Origin: JBBRSC01 sp038245795
GTDB taxonomy: Bacteria; Actinomycetota; Acidimicrobiia; Acidimicrobiales; Microtrichaceae
DNA: 13,772 nt
Assembly (NCBI GenBank): GCA_038245795.1
Contig: JBBRSC010000069.1
Location: forward strand, 1-13,772
Reading direction: 5' to 3'
Shown: one piece after another, positions 6,887 to 13,269 of the stretch
Layout: every line of letters begins with the position of its first letter
How positions within the stretch are numbered: the stretch's first letter is position 1
The notes under the pieces: model-generated
Database searches by the model: none
What the model was told of the DNA's origin: nothing
What the model saw: only the letters and a program-made list of their open reading frames with translations
Program-made: the position numbers and the translations under genes

Positions 6887-7798
6887 ATGAAGACATATTT
6901 CGCTGCGTTCTGCGTAGCAACGTTGATTGGCGCCGGGGCAGCGGGGTGTACGACACAAGGCACCCTGCAGGTCGGTGCCCAGTGCAGCCCTCTGGTGCTC
7001 GCACCGGGCTCAAACCTGAATAACTGTGACCTCAGCGGCCGAGACCTCTCAGGGGCGAACCTGCAGGGTGCGAGCATTGCGGGCGCGAACTTGTCAGGCG
7101 CAAACCTGACCGGCGCCAACTTGTCCTCTATCGCCGCGCTGTCGGCAAATCTCGCTGGTGCGAACCTGACCGGCGCCGATCTGCATCTCGGCAGCCTCAT
7201 CGCCGCAAAGTTCGCGGGTGCCAACATCACCAACACGAACTTCACGTCAGCGCTCTTGGTTGGCGCAGACTTCGGGACTGTCGATCCGATGATCCCGGGC
7301 CACACCGTCATTACTGGCTCGATCTTCGCCCAGGTCGATCTTCGCAGCACAGTGACGACCGGGTGGAACTTCGCGATGAACAATCTGGCCGGGGCGAACT
7401 TGGCGAACAAATTCCTCACGACGAATGTCCTGGCCGGCGGCAACCTGAACGGCGCCTACCTCAACGGCGCCACGATGGGGCTCGTGAATGCAAACGGGGC
7501 GCACCTCGTCGGTGCCGGACTCCAGGGAATCGACGCTACCGGCGCATCTTTTGTGGGCGCCGACATGGCTGGAGCCCAGCTCAATCTGGCCGTGCTCAGT
7601 CAGGCCGACTTCACGAACGCCAATCTTGCGTTGGCGAACATGCTGCAGATCACTGCGCTTCAGACGAACTTCACGGGCGCCACCCTGACCAGCGTGGTCT
7701 TCGGCCCACCATCAACGTTCACGGGAGCGATCTGTCGTTCGGGCAGCGTCTACCCAGGTGTCGGCATCGCCGGCGAAGCCGTTCCCTGTTTGGGATAG
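6887..7798 (+). CDS. Pentapeptide-repeat lipoprotein
   Basis: A 303-residue secreted protein. Residues 1-21 form a lipoprotein signal (MKTYF, hydrophobic stretch, then GAAGC), with Cys21 as the probable lipidated residue, so it should sit on the outer face of the cytoplasmic membrane. From about residue 43 it consists of A(N/D)LxG-type pentapeptides (such as SGANL, AGANL, TGADL) predicted to build a right-handed four-sided beta-helix. The repeat is clean at 43-128, irregular at about 129-160, then resumes to about 278. Four further cysteines lie at 33, 47, 283 and 301, one pair at each end of the helix, which could form capping disulfides. Known pentapeptide proteins include DNA mimics that protect gyrase, but an exported lipoprotein is unlikely to do that; its role is unknown, perhaps a surface scaffold. 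It follows the guaB operon by 77 bases and converges on fabD. Confidence 0.9.
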   Translation: MKTYFAAFCVATLIGAGAAGCTTQGTLQVGAQCSPLVLAPGSNLNNCDLSGRDLSGANLQGASIAGANLSGANLTGANLSSIAALSANLAGANLTGADLHLGSLIAAKFAGANITNTNFTSALLVGADFGTVDPMIPGHTVITGSIFAQVDLRSTVTTGWNFAMNNLAGANLANKFLTTNVLAGGNLNGAYLNGATMGLVNANGAHLVGAGLQGIDATGASFVGADMAGAQLNLAVLSQADFTNANLALANMLQITALQTNFTGATLTSVVFGPPSTFTGAICRSGSVYPGVGIAGEAVPCLG

Positions 7799-7818
7799 AG
7801 GCCCCTGCTGATAACAAT

Positions 7819-7843
7819 GGCTCACGGAGCTACATCCGTAGCC
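7819..7843. terminator. Bulged hairpin between convergent genes, possible bidirectional terminator
   Basis: GGCTCACGGA pairs with TCCGTAGCC as nine base pairs with a single bulged C, around a six-base loop. It sits in the 58-base gap between the stops of the pentapeptide lipoprotein gene and fabD. There is no T-tract on either strand, so if it terminates it would be of the U-less kind proposed for actinomycetes. Confidence 0.4.
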
Positions 7844-7856
7844 GCCACGAGTGTCG

Positions 7857-8765
7857 TCACCCAATGAGGGCCGCCAGATCGTCAGGCGTCGCCACGGAAC
7901 TGCGGGTCGCATCGGGTGCGATGCGCTTGATCAGGCCGCTGAGCACTTTGCCTGGTCCCACTTCAACGAAGTGATCCACCCCAGCTTCGGCCATTGTGGT
8001 GATCTGTTCGCGCCATCGCACCGGCGACAACAGCTGTGTCGACAACAGCGTGGGCCAGGCCGCTGCGCTGATGTGCTTCGCGGCGTCGACATTCGACCAC
8101 GTGTCGATCGTCGCGGCGTTGAACGAACACTCTGAGATCGCTGCGTCGAGTGCCTCCTGCGCTGATGCCATGAACGGAGTGTGGAACGCACCTGCAACCT
8201 TCAGCAGCATCGGAGTGCGGCCACCCGCCGCTTTGACCGGTTCCGTCAACGCCGAGATGGCATCAGGCGAACCGGCAACCACCACTTGGCCGGGACCGTT
8301 GTCGTTGGCCACCCACACATCGCCCTCAACCTGCTCGCAACACTCCCGAACGACATCAAGATCGAGGCCGACGATGGCCGCCATCGCTCCCTGGCGCTCC
8401 AGCGTTGCCGACCGCATTGCTTCACCGCGGACCTGCACCAACCTGGCGCCGTCGGCCAACGACAGCACCCCGCCGGCAACGACGGCTGTGTACTCGCCGA
8501 GGCTGTGGCCGCCCAGATGCGACGGGTTCACCCCAGCTCCGGTCAGCGCGTCGAACACGACCAAGCTGATCGCACAGGTCGTGAGTTGAGCAATCGCCGT
8601 GTCGACGAGATCCTCCGCCGATGCATCACAGAGGAGCGATCCAACATCGATCCCCGTCGTCGTTGCGACCTCATCAACAATTCGCCAGCTCGGCGACGTC
8701 CGCCACGGGATCCCGATCTGGGGGATCTGTGAGCCTTGGCCGGGAAAGACGAACGCCATTGACAT
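7857..8765 (-). CDS. fabD: Malonyl-CoA:ACP malonyltransferase FabD
   Basis: A 302-residue acyltransferase that moves malonyl groups from CoA to acyl carrier protein to feed fatty acid synthesis. FPGQGSQ (residues 7-13) forms the oxyanion-side loop, GHSLGEY (86-92) holds the nucleophile Ser88, Arg113 in QVRGEAM is the malonyl-carboxylate ligand, GAFHTPFM (192-199) holds catalytic His195, and VGPGKVLSGLIKRI (269-282) is the usual C-terminal motif. Length and order are normal for a stand-alone FabD rather than a polyketide synthase domain. The start ATG at 8765 is followed by a second ATG two codons later; the first is preferred because a -10-like TAGGAT lies eight bases upstream. Unusually, no fabH, acpP or fabF lies beside it: the neighbours are a convergent lipoprotein gene and a divergent SnoaL gene only 24 bases away. 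Confidence 0.95.
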   Translation of the reverse strand: MSMAFVFPGQGSQIPQIGIPWRTSPSWRIVDEVATTTGIDVGSLLCDASAEDLVDTAIAQLTTCAISLVVFDALTGAGVNPSHLGGHSLGEYTAVVAGGVLSLADGARLVQVRGEAMRSATLERQGAMAAIVGLDLDVVRECCEQVEGDVWVANDNGPGQVVVAGSPDAISALTEPVKAAGGRTPMLLKVAGAFHTPFMASAQEALDAAISECSFNAATIDTWSNVDAAKHISAAAWPTLLSTQLLSPVRWREQITTMAEAGVDHFVEVGPGKVLSGLIKRIAPDATRSSVATPDDLAALIG

Positions 8766-8773
8766 GGAAAATG

Positions 8774-8783
8774 ATCCTAGATT
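8774..8783. promoter_or_regulatory. Overlapping divergent -10 elements of fabD and the SnoaL-like gene
   Basis: On the plus strand TAGATT (8778-8783) is followed by six bases and then the ATG at 8790. On the minus strand TAGGAT (8779-8774) is followed by eight bases and then the ATG at 8765. The two hexamers share the central TA. The whole gap between the start codons is 24 bases, too short for two separate leaders, so at least the plus-strand gene is probably transcribed as leaderless mRNA. Motifs are seen; activity is inferred. Confidence 0.45.
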
Positions 8784-8789
8784 CAGTCC

Positions 8790-9296
8790 ATGGCCGTTCC
8801 ACTGACACTCGATGACCTCCTCGCCTTCGAAGGGATCAAGGCAACCAAGTACGCGTACACCCGCTGCCTAGACCAGAAGCTCTGGACCGAAATGGCGGCC
8901 CTCTTCCTTTTCGATGCCACGGCCAGCTACTCCGGTGGGAAGTACCACTACGAGGGACGCGACAACATCGTCGGGTTCATGGAGCGCAACATGAGCCGGC
9001 CGGCGTTTCACACGAGCCATCGCATGCACCATCCTGAGATTCGCCTGACCGATGCCACCCATGCCGAAGCGATCTGGGCCATGGAGGATCACAACGTCGA
9101 CGACGAGTGGGATTTCTACCTGACGGGTGCTGGCTTCTACGAGGATCGTTACGAACTCGTCGATGGCCAGTGGCTCATTGCACACACTGGCTACAAGCGG
9201 ACCTTCGAGACGATCGCCCCGCTCACCGCCGGCGGTCGATCGCTGACAGCGAGCTGGTGGGGCACCAACGGCCAGTCGAAACTTGACGTCGCCTGA
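8790..9296 (+). CDS. SnoaL-like / nuclear transport factor 2 family protein
   Basis: A 168-residue single-domain protein of the SnoaL/NTF2-like fold (a cone of one curved sheet and helices), a family holding dehydratases, isomerases, hydrolases and ring-hydroxylase small subunits. The pattern YAYTRCLDQKLWTEMAALFLFDATASY (residues 21-47) with Asp28 is the standard first-helix signature; the FHTSHRMHHPEI stretch (73-84), rich in histidines (74, 77, 80, 81), and AEAIWAMEDH (92-101) follow, then RYELVDGQWLIAHTGYKR near the C-terminal strand. It lacks a signal peptide. The substrate cannot be read from the sequence. The start has no Shine-Dalgarno but has TAGATT six bases upstream. The gene precedes the amidohydrolase by 72 bases on the same strand; the two families often occur together in actinobacterial catabolic clusters, so a shared pathway is likely but unproven. 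Confidence 0.85.
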   Translation: MAVPLTLDDLLAFEGIKATKYAYTRCLDQKLWTEMAALFLFDATASYSGGKYHYEGRDNIVGFMERNMSRPAFHTSHRMHHPEIRLTDATHAEAIWAMEDHNVDDEWDFYLTGAGFYEDRYELVDGQWLIAHTGYKRTFETIAPLTAGGRSLTASWWGTNGQSKLDVA

Positions 9297-9329
9297 CGGT
9301 CCGTTCTCGTCGTTGGCGGCGGGGTGCGT

Positions 9330-9335
9330 TAGAAT
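9330..9335 (+). promoter_or_regulatory. Candidate -10 of the amidohydrolase gene
   Basis: TAGAAT is a near-consensus -10. Its last three bases form the start of the inverted repeat at 9333-9353, so a protein bound there would block the promoter. Initiation would fall near 9342, within the repeat. No good -35 at the right distance was seen. Confidence 0.4.
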
Positions 9336-9353
9336 CTGACACATCGTCAGATT
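9333..9353. promoter_or_regulatory. Perfect inverted repeat, probable TetR-type operator
   Basis: AATCTGAC (9333-9340) is repeated exactly in reverse complement as GTCAGATT (9346-9353) across a five-base spacer (ACATC). It lies 15 bases before the GTG start at 9369 and overlaps a -10-like TAGAAT. Size, symmetry and position fit the operators of TetR-family repressors. A terminator for the preceding SnoaL gene is less likely, because the stem is AT-rich at its base and no T-run follows. No regulator gene lies within the window. Confidence 0.55.
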
Positions 9354-9357
9354 TGAG

Positions 9358-9363
9358 CGGGAG
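9358..9363 (+). promoter_or_regulatory. Shine-Dalgarno of the amidohydrolase gene
   Basis: CGGGAG lies five bases before the GTG at 9369 and supports this non-ATG start. Confidence 0.5.
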
Positions 9364-9368
9364 TCATC

Positions 9369-10646
9369 GTGAGCGTCACCACTGAGAACAGGACACTGGG
9401 CGGCGGGCTCCCTGATCCCGCACCGATCGGCGAGCTGACCGTCGACGTCGACGTCGACATCCCGATGATCATCAGCGTCGACGACCACGTCGTCGAGCCC
9501 GCGCATGTCTGGCAGACGTGGCTTCCCGAGAAGTTCCGAGCGGCTGGCCCCAGGATCGAGCGACGCGGCATCGGCTCGATGAGTCATATCGGGGGAGGGG
9601 TCTACGAGCAGACCTTCGACGAGAGCGGACCGCAGGCCGACTGCTGGGTCTTCGAGGACCTCGTCTACATCCACAAGCGCCACGTCGCCTCGGTTGGGTA
9701 CAACCGCGACGAGATGACCATGACGCCCATGACCTACGACGAGATGCGACCCGGTTGCTACGACCCCAAGGCCCGGGTCCAGGACATGCTGGACAATCAC
9801 GTCGAGGTCAGCTTGTCGTTCCCGACCTTCCCACGCTTCTGCGGCCAGGCCTTCACCGAGGCGAAGGACCGCGAGCTCGGAATGGCGTGCATCATTGCGT
9901 ACAACGACTGGATGGTCGAGGAATGGTGTGGCGATTCCGATGGCCACTTGGCGCCGCTCATCATCGTGCCGTTGTGGGATGCCGAGCTGGCGGCCGCGGA
10001 GGTCCGACGCAACGCCGCTCGCGGTTGCCACGCGGTGTGCTTCTCGGAGATCCCCGCGCATCTGGGGTTGGCGAGCATCCACTCCGGGTTCTGGGATCCG
10101 TTCTTCGCCGCCTGCGAGGAGACCAACTCGGTGGTGTGCATGCACATCGGGTCATCGTCACGGATGCCCGCCACGTCGCCTGATGCCCCGACGGCCGTGG
10201 CCGCCACGCTCAGCTTTAACAACGCCATGATCTCGCTGGCCGACTTCTTGTTCTCGGGTGTGCTCGTGCGGTTCCCCAACATGAAGCTCGCCTACTCCGA
10301 AGGGCAGATCGGTTGGCTTCCCTATGTACTGGAACGCGCCGACGACGTCTGGCGCGAACACCGCGCGTGGGGCGGTGTGAAGGACCTGATTCCCGAGCCG
10401 CCGTCGAGTTACTACTTCCGACAGGTCTACGGCTGCTTCTTCCGTGACAAACACGGGCTCGACAGCCTCGAGCAGGTCGGCGTGAACAACATCACCTTCG
10501 AGACCGACTATCCGCACACCGATTCAACGTGGCCCCACTCGAAGATCATCGCCAAACAACTCATGGGCCATCTTCCAGCGGATGTGCGCTACAAGATCAT
10601 CCGCGGCAACGCCATCCGGATGCTCCACCTCGACCTCGACCACTGA
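9369..10646 (+). CDS. Metal-dependent amidohydrolase (amidohydrolase 2 / ACMSD-like family)
   Basis: A 425-residue enzyme of the amidohydrolase-2 family, related to ACMS decarboxylase and other non-hydrolytic or hydrolytic TIM-barrel metalloenzymes. MIISVDDHVVEP (residues 33-44) supplies the first metal ligands as DxH (Asp38, His40) where many relatives have HxH. VVCMHIGSSS (255-264) supplies His259. The C-terminal ITFETDYPHTDSTWPHS (375-391) supplies the catalytic and metal-binding Asp380 and a conserved His383. The N-terminal 30 residues, including a VDVDVDIP stretch, precede the barrel as in related actinobacterial proteins. No signal peptide is seen. The substrate is unknown; the family covers decarboxylation and hydrolysis of ring-cleavage products. 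The GTG start is supported by CGGGAG. A palindrome over the promoter suggests regulation by a repressor. It converges on the acyltransferase gene (23-base gap). Confidence 0.9.
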   Translation: MSVTTENRTLGGGLPDPAPIGELTVDVDVDIPMIISVDDHVVEPAHVWQTWLPEKFRAAGPRIERRGIGSMSHIGGGVYEQTFDESGPQADCWVFEDLVYIHKRHVASVGYNRDEMTMTPMTYDEMRPGCYDPKARVQDMLDNHVEVSLSFPTFPRFCGQAFTEAKDRELGMACIIAYNDWMVEEWCGDSDGHLAPLIIVPLWDAELAAAEVRRNAARGCHAVCFSEIPAHLGLASIHSGFWDPFFAACEETNSVVCMHIGSSSRMPATSPDAPTAVAATLSFNNAMISLADFLFSGVLVRFPNMKLAYSEGQIGWLPYVLERADDVWREHRAWGGVKDLIPEPPSSYYFRQVYGCFFRDKHGLDSLEQVGVNNITFETDYPHTDSTWPHSKIIAKQLMGHLPADVRYKIIRGNAIRMLHLDLDH

Positions 10647-10657
10647 CCGTCGTCAGC

Positions 10658-10685
10658 AACACCGAACATTCAGTTCTTGGGTGTT
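10658..10685. terminator. Possible bidirectional hairpin between amidohydrolase and acyltransferase genes
   Basis: AACACCGAAC pairs with GTTC and GGTGTT across a five-base loop, giving ten base pairs with a three-base bulge (TTG). It covers the end of the convergent gap and the last codons of the acyltransferase gene. There is no clear T-tract, so terminator activity is uncertain. Confidence 0.25.
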
Positions 10686-12688
10686 TGGTCGATGCGGCCG
10701 GTCGTTCCGGCGCCGGGGGTTGCGTTGTCGACGACCCGTGTCCCGCGTAGATATGGCATCAGCCACGACCACACGAGCACCGATGTCTCTGGGGAAAAGT
10801 GCACGCCGTCGGGACGGGGTTCCACGCCATTGACCTTGATGGCGTTTTCTCCATCGCAGAGAAAATCAATCAGCGGCAGGTAGCCCACGCGGTCGTGGGT
10901 GGCCGCGAAATTGCGGATGATCTCGTTCTGCGTGACGGCCCGCTGGTACATACCGCTGATGCGCGCATCCTTGAAGCACAACGCTGACGTGATGAAGAGA
11001 CGCCGTCCATCAACCGTCAGCTGATCGGCGGCCCGCTGCAACTCGCCCTCCAGGAACGTCTGGTATTCGGGAGTGCCCACCCGATAGCTCTTCCCCTTCA
11101 CCCGAACGTCCGCGAGGTCCCAGGCCCCCCACATCCACAGCGTGGCATCGGCTCGGGGGAGCGGCTTCAACCACGTCGTGTCACGCCAGGTCCGACACGC
11201 CGGGTTGCGTTTCTGCCACGCTCCGTCGAGCCAGCCCTCGTCGGAGTTGATGCTCCCGCACCCGATCTGGCCATTGTTGATGATCTCCATGCCGGGGATC
11301 TGCAAGGTGTTCGCAAAGGTGACGGCCATTGAGTCGCCCAGCACCATCAGGTGCTGCACCGCCGGAACGGTGGTCGGGGTGGCGGACGCAAATGCCGAGG
11401 CTGATCCGCCCGCCGCTGCGAGGGCGGCCCCGTCGAGCACCGGTCGGGCCTGCTCGAGCTCCAACGTTGTATGCGGTTTCGCTGCTTCGACCGACGCCCA
11501 TGCCAACCCACCGGCGCTGAGCGCGAGCGCGAGCACCACGGCCAACATCGACCGTGACAACGCCACGCGTCTCGCTCCGATCGTGCGTGTCTGTTGCTTC
11601 GACGGGGCACCACGCAGGAACGCCCGCTCGATGCATTCGTAGGACAATGCCCCGATTCCAATGGCGACCGGTGTCCCCACGAGGAGCGTCTTCCATGGTT
11701 GGCCATGCACGCCGGGCATGAGCGCAAAGACCGGCATGTGCCAGAGGTAGATGCTGTACGAGCGCTCGCCGAGCCACACCATGGGCGCTGAGCGAAGTAC
11801 GGGTGCCAGCCATAGATTCCCGACGGCCAGTGAGACCACCATCAGACACTCGAGCACGGAGGTCGCCTGCAGTCCGCCCCGATACAACCCGGGCGAACCA
11901 CCCTTCACGGTGGCGTTGATGATCACGAGCGCCACGAACGCACCAGTGCCGAGAATCGTCATCGCCCGGCGGCGTCCCTCCAACCAATCGCCAACGCCGG
12001 GACGAGCGGTCAGTAGCGCGGCAGTGGCACCGAGCAGCAGCGCAAAGGCCCGTGTATCGGTCCCGTAATAGATCCGGTCGATCGTGGATCCAGTCAGGGC
12101 GAGCGTGATGGCCCACAGGCCGCTCACCATCGTCAGGCCGGCGAGGATCCACGTCTTCGCGCTGAGGTTGAAGCGACGGATGCCGATCATGATGAGCGGG
12201 AAGATGAAGTAGAACTGCTCCTCGATGGACAGCGACCAGAGATGCCCGAACGGGCTCCGGACGAACTGCGCCCAGTAGCCAGCGCCCGATGACAGCTCGT
12301 ACCAGTTGGCGACATAGAGAACGCTCCAGAACCCCTGACGCAAGGGCTGTTCCGGAGGCCCGGTCACGCTGACGAGCCCGAGCAGCAACAGCCCGGAGAC
12401 GATCATGACGCAGGCAAGAAATGCGGGAAGGAGTCGCCGCGCCCGCCGGCCCAGGAAGGTCGAGAGCGGACGGTCGCGCCACACATCGTCGAGCAACAAC
12501 CCGGCGATCAGGAACCCGCTCATCATGAAGAACGTGTCGACGGCCGGCCAACCGCCCTCGCCGAGACCAGCATGGGTGAACAGGATGGCTACCACCAGCA
12601 CGAAACGGAGACCGTCGAGCTCTGGAACCCGCCGCCCACGCCGAATCAGCGGTGTCGCGACCGCACCTCCGGCGTTGGGTTGCTGCAC
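10670..12688 (-). CDS. Membrane acyltransferase (OafA/Acyltransferase_3 family) fused to a C-terminal SGNH domain
   Basis: A 672-residue integral membrane protein expected to O-acylate (usually O-acetylate) a cell-surface glycan. Residues 20-350 form the Acyltransferase_3 domain with about ten hydrophobic segments: RVPELDGLRFVLVVAILFTHAG carries the conserved Arg28 and probable catalytic His39, followed by the MMSGFLIAGLLL and FGHLWSLSIEEQFYFIFP motifs typical of OafA. A further membrane segment (about 378-400) leads to an external SGNH domain: LGDSMA with Ser453 (block I), NNGQIGCG (471-478, block II), WMWGAWDLAD (518-527) at the block III position, and RPDGVHFS with Asp627 and His630 (block V). 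The polymer target is unknown; no other glycan genes are in the window. The start is GTG at 12688, with no usable Shine-Dalgarno but TAGCCT six bases upstream. It is divergent from the AlgH gene. Confidence 0.92.
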   Translation of the reverse strand: MQQPNAGGAVATPLIRRGRRVPELDGLRFVLVVAILFTHAGLGEGGWPAVDTFFMMSGFLIAGLLLDDVWRDRPLSTFLGRRARRLLPAFLACVMIVSGLLLLGLVSVTGPPEQPLRQGFWSVLYVANWYELSSGAGYWAQFVRSPFGHLWSLSIEEQFYFIFPLIMIGIRRFNLSAKTWILAGLTMVSGLWAITLALTGSTIDRIYYGTDTRAFALLLGATAALLTARPGVGDWLEGRRRAMTILGTGAFVALVIINATVKGGSPGLYRGGLQATSVLECLMVVSLAVGNLWLAPVLRSAPMVWLGERSYSIYLWHMPVFALMPGVHGQPWKTLLVGTPVAIGIGALSYECIERAFLRGAPSKQQTRTIGARRVALSRSMLAVVLALALSAGGLAWASVEAAKPHTTLELEQARPVLDGAALAAAGGSASAFASATPTTVPAVQHLMVLGDSMAVTFANTLQIPGMEIINNGQIGCGSINSDEGWLDGAWQKRNPACRTWRDTTWLKPLPRADATLWMWGAWDLADVRVKGKSYRVGTPEYQTFLEGELQRAADQLTVDGRRLFITSALCFKDARISGMYQRAVTQNEIIRNFAATHDRVGYLPLIDFLCDGENAIKVNGVEPRPDGVHFSPETSVLVWSWLMPYLRGTRVVDNATPGAGTTGRIDQTPKN

Positions 12689-12694
12689 CTCGTG

Positions 12695-12700
12695 AGGCTA
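12695..12700 (-). promoter_or_regulatory. Candidate -10 for leaderless acyltransferase mRNA
   Basis: The minus strand reads TAGCCT, six bases (CACGAG), then the GTG start at 12688. The TANNNT core and exact six-base spacing fit a leaderless promoter. The GAG next to the start is too close to act as a ribosome binding site. Confidence 0.4.
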
Positions 12701-12733
12701 CCGGCTGCACCGACGCACCCACGTTCGTGCGCG

Positions 12734-12739
12734 ACACTT
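12734..12739 (+). promoter_or_regulatory. Weak candidate -10 for the AlgH-like gene
   Basis: GACACT lies five or six bases before the ATG at 12745 and satisfies only the A2/T6 rule. No Shine-Dalgarno is visible in the 56-base divergent gap, so a leaderless mRNA is possible. The match is weak. Confidence 0.2.
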
Positions 12740-12744
12740 GAGCC

Positions 12745-13257
12745 ATGACAACGTTGTCCGGACGACTGCTCATCGCGTCCCCCGGGTTGGAGGACCCCAA
12801 CTTCGGGGGCGCCGTCGTCTATGTGATCGACCATGACGACAACGGAGCCGTGGGAGTCGTGATCAATCAACCCACCGAAACACCGATCGCATTGCATTTC
12901 GAGGAACTGGCTCGCCGTGTGACCCCGCCAGATGTGTTCTTTGTCGGCGGACCCGTCGCCCCTGACACCGTTCTCGGGGTCGGTCGGACAGGAGATCGAC
13001 TCACGATCGTCGATCTCGATGCAGTCACGAGCGGCGACCTCGTCGTGGACGGTCTGCGATTGTTCGCCGGCTACTCCGGCTGGGGTTCACGACAGCTCGA
13101 CACCGAGTTGCTCCGCGACGACTGGATCGTGGTCGAGGGTTTCGATGGCGACGTCTTCGCACCGCGACCTGAGGATCTCTGGCGTGAGATTCTTCGGCGT
13201 CAGGGTGGCGCAGTGGCCAGGTTGTCGTTGTATCCCGACAGCCCGATGGTCAACTGA
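12745..13257 (+). CDS. AlgH/YqgE family protein (DUF179)
   Basis: A 170-residue member of the AlgH/YqgE family. All family landmarks are present: the N-terminal SGRLLIASPGLEDPNFGGAVVYVIDHDDNGAVGVVINQP (residues 5-43), FFVGGPV (65-71) and FAGYSGWGSRQLDTELLRDDWIVV (107-130). The length is close to the family norm. The biochemical role is not established; the founding alginate-regulation link in Pseudomonas is not general, and thiol- or nucleic-acid-related roles have been proposed. No cysteine is present in this protein. It is cytoplasmic, with no signal peptide or membrane segment. The ATG at 12745 is chosen because conserved sequence begins four residues later. It is divergent from the acyltransferase gene and converges on the aldehyde dehydrogenase gene with a 12-base gap. 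Confidence 0.93.
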   Translation: MTTLSGRLLIASPGLEDPNFGGAVVYVIDHDDNGAVGVVINQPTETPIALHFEELARRVTPPDVFFVGGPVAPDTVLGVGRTGDRLTIVDLDAVTSGDLVVDGLRLFAGYSGWGSRQLDTELLRDDWIVVEGFDGDVFAPRPEDLWREILRRQGGAVARLSLYPDSPMVN

Positions 13258-13269
13258 CGTTCAGATCTA

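Noticed and set aside
7040..7700. Recurrent GGCGCCAAC/GGTGCGAAC-like DNA repeats
   Set aside because: They follow from the GAN/GAD pentapeptide code, vary in sequence and spacing, and are not a CRISPR array or a separate DNA repeat.
9441..9458. Three tandem GTCGAC hexamers
   Set aside because: They encode the Val-Asp repeats VDVDVD near the amidohydrolase N-terminus; codon bias on a short acidic stretch explains them.
8868..10145. 425-codon open frame on the minus strand
   Set aside because: It lies antisense to the SnoaL and amidohydrolase genes, both of which have clear family motifs; a shadow frame.
11181..12800. 539-codon open frame on the minus strand
   Set aside because: It is another frame of the same strand within the acyltransferase gene, rich in Arg/Ala/Gly with no recognisable domain; a GC-rich shadow.
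13263..13268. AGATCT palindrome in the AlgH/aldehyde dehydrogenase convergent gap
   Set aside because: Six bases with no extended stem; it does not support a terminator.
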